From positions 275,899-339,898 of IMG/VR virus record IMGVR_UViG_3300028666_000022: a stretch of DNA of 64,000 nucleotides; one strand, given 5' to 3'. A program made the position numbers and the translations under genes. This document shows, piece by piece, positions 62,536 through 64,000 of this stretch (positions are counted from its first letter, which is position 1; every line of letters begins with the position of its first letter). The stretch comes from a virus. Under the pieces are notes generated by a model. The model made no database searches. It was given only the letters and a program-made list of their open reading frames with translations, and was not told the DNA's origin.

Positions 62536-63048
62536 ATGAAATTACGAACAATTACATTAGATAAATTACAAACAGGAGATGTTCTTTGTTTTGAAAAAAA
62601 TAGTGGAATATCTCGTGCAAATCAAATTATAACACGTTCTCATATTGGACATACTGGAATATATATAAATAATGGTGAGAAATTAGTTTACGAATCCTTA
62701 TCAAATGGATTTCATCCAAGACCAATTCAAGAAAGTATCGATAAACACACAGTTTCTGTTTATATCCAACGTCCATTATTTAATTTTAGCTCGAATGAAT
62801 TAGAACGAGAATGTAAAAAGAAAATAGGTACTAAATACTATTTTATGGGATTATTTTATCAATTAAAACACAATGTTTGGGGTGGTTGGGATGGTACTCA
62901 GGATTTATCACATGGAGCAATTTGTTCTAGTATTGTAAATTGTATTTTTAACATACTTACTGAACGTTTCTTAACGTGGTATAAAGATACTCCAGCAGAT
63001 ATTTGGGAAAATAGAGTTGATTTTGAAAGTTTTGAATTATTATTATAA
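62536..63048 (+). CDS. permuted NlpC/P60-type (YiiX-like) cysteine amidase
   Basis: A 170-residue protein. LQTGDVLCF, SHIGHTGIYI (His39), VYESL (Glu53) and GAICSSIVN (Cys130) appear in the His-Glu-Cys order of circularly permuted NlpC/P60 (YiiX/YebB-like) hydrolases. It may cut peptidoglycan peptide or another amide. There is no signal peptide. It lies at the end of the fibre operon. Confidence 0.75.
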   Translation: MKLRTITLDKLQTGDVLCFEKNSGISRANQIITRSHIGHTGIYINNGEKLVYESLSNGFHPRPIQESIDKHTVSVYIQRPLFNFSSNELERECKKKIGTKYYFMGLFYQLKHNVWGGWDGTQDLSHGAICSSIVNCIFNILTERFLTWYKDTPADIWENRVDFESFELLL

Positions 63049-63053
63049 TTTAA

Positions 63054-63241
63054 ATAAATACTGGTTGTTATGGAAATTCAGCAAACTCAGTACCTCTAGC
63101 TGGATCATTTATGAATGGATATATTTATGATGTTAAAGCAAGAACTGGTCTAGTTTTTTAACAACTAATGATTTACTTAATTTATATAATACTGAAAAAG
63201 TACATATTTATTACAATAATATTAATGATCAATTAAAATAA
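63054..63241 (+). pseudogene. C-terminal remnant of a tail adhesin with a frameshift
   Basis: The open frame from 63054 reads NTGCYGNSANSVPLAGSFMN, then GYIYDVKARTGLVF and TAA at 63159. In the next frame the sense continues as LTTNDLLNLYNTEKVHIYYN and stops at 63239-63241. Together this reads as the end of a jelly-roll adhesin. The shift falls in a run of six T (63154-63159). There is no start codon, so it is most likely a decayed gene. Confidence 0.65.
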
Positions 63242-63269
63242 ATTTAATTAATACTGTGTTGAACATATT

Positions 63270-63292
63270 ATTCCTTATTAACAATAAGGAAT
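63270..63292. terminator. bidirectional terminator
   Basis: ATTCCTTATT (63270-63279) pairs with AATAAGGAAT (63283-63292), then TTTTTT on the plus strand. It overlaps the end of the convergent minus-strand gene. Confidence 0.75.
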
Positions 63293-63865
63293 ATTTTTTA
63301 TATTATCTCTTTTTAATTTATCGGTTGAAGTAGTTTTATTTGAAATAAAACTTTCAGTATAATTTCTAATAAAAAGTTCTTTGATTTTAATTGGTGCTTT
63401 TTTGAAAGCAATAAAATCAATTTCGTCACCATCATTACTTAATAATGTAACATCAATATCGCTCCAATTGATATAATCATAATATGATTCGGTTTGAGGT
63501 TCATTATTATAATCTCCACTATAATTTTTTTCTGTAATATTAATGCCAACATTATTTCCATTAAAATCAACAATAAATTTAATTGGTTCTTTATTGAGAT
63601 CAAACACATATTCAAAATCTAATTGATATTTTATATTTAAATTAGATGCCTCATTTCCTTCTTCCCAATCACCACTAATTTGTGCCTCAGCAATTTTAGT
63701 TTTTAAATTATTTTTATTTAAAAGTGAATCACAAATGAATTGTTTTTGAAAATCTTCGTTTTGTAACAATGAATTAATTTCCTCTTCTTTTAAATATTTT
63801 TCATTACCAAGAAAATCAAAATTAGATATTTCTTCATTAATTATATTAATAATATTTTTTTTCAT
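63278..63865 (-). CDS. hypothetical late protein
   Basis: A 195-residue acidic protein beginning MKKNIINIINEEISNFDFLG. The C-terminal half is beta-rich (YDYINWSDIDVTLLSNDGDE) and ends in a Cys. A late-type box is 14 nt upstream. No family is recognised. Confidence 0.55.
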   Translation of the reverse strand: MKKNIINIINEEISNFDFLGNEKYLKEEEINSLLQNEDFQKQFICDSLLNKNNLKTKIAEAQISGDWEEGNEASNLNIKYQLDFEYVFDLNKEPIKFIVDFNGNNVGINITEKNYSGDYNNEPQTESYYDYINWSDIDVTLLSNDGDEIDFIAFKKAPIKIKELFIRNYTESFISNKTTSTDKLKRDNIKNIPYC

Positions 63866-63878
63866 TTTAATTGTTTAA

Positions 63879-63888
63879 TATAAATACT
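63879..63888 (-). promoter_or_regulatory. late-type box AGTATTTATA
   Basis: Exact match on the minus strand, 14 nt before the ATG at 63865. Confidence 0.6.
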
Positions 63889-63903
63889 TAAACAACGTAC
63901 AAT

Positions 63904-63938
63904 TATTAATACGATTAATTAATCATTTTTGTTACAAA
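63904..63938 (-). promoter_or_regulatory. early-type promoter element
   Basis: The minus strand reads TTTGTAACAAAAA, then further spacer ending ATCG, then TATTAATA. It matches the element at 4194 and 42728 in its -33 half. The -7 box is poor. It may add early expression to the late-type gene at 63278-63865. Confidence 0.35.
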
Positions 63939-64000
63939 TTTATTTAAAATCTTCAACAAAGATTTCAATATTATTATAATTACGAAAACTATATATTTTC

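Noticed and set aside
63154-63160. Programmed -1 frameshift at TTTTTTA
   Set aside because: The heptamer is not in the usual phase relative to the zero frame and there is no upstream start codon, so decay is simpler.
1-64000. tRNA genes, integrase, attachment sites or replication origin
   Set aside because: None could be seen by eye; a tRNA scan was not possible here.

Overview
The window is a stretch of a very AT-rich, T4-like tailed phage genome (myovirus with a contractile-tail type hub). A recognisable T4 head set is present: large terminase (gp17-like, 47834-49876), portal (gp20-like, 35318-38806), prohead protease (gp21-like, 26739-28646), scaffold (gp22-like, 25065-26612), major capsid protein (gp23-like, 23374-25047) and neck proteins (gp13-like, 2999-4117; probable gp14-like, 318-875). 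The probable host is a Bacteroidetes/Flavobacteriia bacterium. Early genes are preceded by TTG-N19..22-TAnnTTTG promoters typical of that phylum, and starts lack Shine-Dalgarno sequences, usually reading ATTATG instead.

Layout. 1-231: end of an ATP-grasp-like gene. 318-4117 (minus): neck genes, with a plus-strand ribbon-helix-helix gene and homing endonuclease inserted between them. 4256-16322 (plus): a dense early-type run of small, mostly unrecognised genes, plus a UvrD-like helicase carrying an intein and an HslV/proteasome-like Ntn hydrolase. 16314-18785 (minus): small membrane/secreted proteins (possible lysis or envelope cassette). 18988-23266: three proteins sharing a C-terminal DNA-binding-like module, two of them GIY-YIG nucleases. 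23374-40526: head block (minus) interrupted by a plus-strand baseplate hub and lytic transglycosylase pair. 40632-47803 (plus): second early-type run with an RNA-repair set (RlaP-like nucleotidyltransferase, PseT-like kinase/phosphatase, phosphoesterase, Thg1-like reverse polymerase). 47834-55655 (minus): terminase, a cassette of five tiny related proteins with its own early-type promoter, a large acidic virion-type protein and a nucleotidyltransferase. 55776-63048 (plus): tail fibre/adhesin genes and a permuted NlpC/P60-type amidase, then a decayed adhesin fragment. 63278-63865 (minus): an unknown late-type gene.

Two regulatory signals organise the map. A box AGTATTTATA lies mostly 14-24 nt upstream of virion gene starts on both strands, always in the same orientation relative to the gene. 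It is the reverse complement of the T4 late box TATAAATA plus two flanking bases, so it is a strong candidate late promoter element. A second, longer element (TTTGTAACAAAAT ... CGTATATTTG) precedes several early-type operons.

Mobile elements are dense. Inteins sit in the helicase Walker B motif (LAGLIDADG type), beside the protease catalytic His (LAGLIDADG type) and in the portal (HNH plus zinc-ribbon type). In addition there are four free-standing endonuclease-type genes and one nuclease-less relative. No tRNA, CRISPR array, integrase or attachment site was seen by eye. No gene-free stretch exceeds 300 bases; the largest gap, 17647-17888, holds only a late-type box and AT-rich sequence.
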